Position numbers and translations under genes: made by a program. Below the pieces are notes generated by a model. That model did no database searches. It had not been told where the DNA came from and saw only the letters and a program-made list of their open reading frames with translations. From DATBFG01 sp036558645 (GTDB lineage Bacteria > Acidobacteriota > Terriglobia > Terriglobales > Acidobacteriaceae), in assembly GCA_036558645.1 (NCBI GenBank), contig DATBFG010000062.1, positions 1-26,713 on the forward strand: 26,713 nt of DNA, in the 5' to 3' direction. Positions 26,619 through 26,713 of the stretch are shown here, in pieces (position 1 is the first letter of the stretch; each line of letters opens with the position of its first letter).

Positions 26619-26713
26619 ATGACTGATAGCCGCCAACCTGATTCCAAGGAAATGATCGAATATCTGCTCGGGGAAATGCCCGACGAGCAGAAGATTATTT
26701 TCGAACAGGCCTG
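26619..26713 (+). CDS. Partial gene, possible anti-sigma regulator (N-terminus only)
   Basis: An open frame from ATG at 26619 runs off the window end; 31 codons are visible. The sequence contains SKEMIEYLLGEMPDEQKIIFEQ, like the 'YLLGEL.EEE...E' opening of zinc-finger-less anti-sigma-type proteins that accompany ECF factors in Acidobacteria and Planctomycetes. An in-frame TGA lies 6 nt upstream, so the start cannot be further upstream. No good ribosome site is visible. The identification is tentative and rests on the opening motif and the position directly after the sigma-like gene. Confidence 0.55.
   Translation, partial: MTDSRQPDSKEMIEYLLGEMPDEQKIIFEQA

Overview
The window looks like chromosomal DNA of an Acidobacteriota bacterium, probably class Terriglobia. 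This is inferred from gene content and not from a marker gene. The clues are a TonB-dependent receptor with an N-terminal carboxypeptidase-regulatory-like domain, a HAF-repeat secreted protein, a seven-repeat FG-GAP/VCBS protein, a Tes-like radical SAM enzyme, a PDZ-TPR-CHAT protein beside a sigma-like factor, and multi-hairpin intergenic repeats. I found no rRNA, tRNA, CRISPR array, transposase or phage gene.

Layout. 1-1.6 kb: two secreted proteins on the minus strand (SnoaL/DUF4440-like and HAF-repeat), the latter with a good terminator and a recognisable promoter. 1.8-6.0 kb: a receiver-PAS-PAS-PAS-histidine kinase and a TPR lipoprotein candidate on the plus strand, ending at a shared bidirectional terminator. 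6.1-8.2 kb (minus): a radical SAM protein resembling tetraether/membrane-spanning lipid synthases. 8.76-11.0 kb (plus): a sugar-porter MFS transporter and a phytanoyl-CoA-dioxygenase-like enzyme in one operon. 11.0-16.3 kb (minus): a TonB-dependent receptor, then a likely operon of a GatZ/KbaZ-like protein, a secreted unknown protein and a DUF1801 protein. 16.5-18.7 kb (plus): a DUF899 thioredoxin-like protein and the FG-GAP propeller. 18.7-20.2 kb: an ADP-ribosylglycohydrolase between two copies of a hairpin-rich repeat. 20.5-22.2 kb: a YCII/DGPF protein (plus) facing an ArsR-SRPBCC-small membrane protein operon (minus). 22.5-26.7 kb (plus): a PDZ-TPR-CHAT protein, an ECF-like sigma factor, and the start of a protein that may be its anti-sigma partner, cut by the window end.

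How the parts may work together. The most interesting points are the Tes-like enzyme, which suggests capacity to couple acyl or alkyl tails into membrane-spanning lipids (known chemistry in Acidobacteria), and the CHAT/sigma/regulator cassette, whose arrangement invites a protease-controlled transcription model. The ArsR operon shows a promoter whose spacer carries a perfect 12-bp palindrome and which implies a leaderless GTG start. All functions are read from sequence motifs; nothing was searched or computed against databases.
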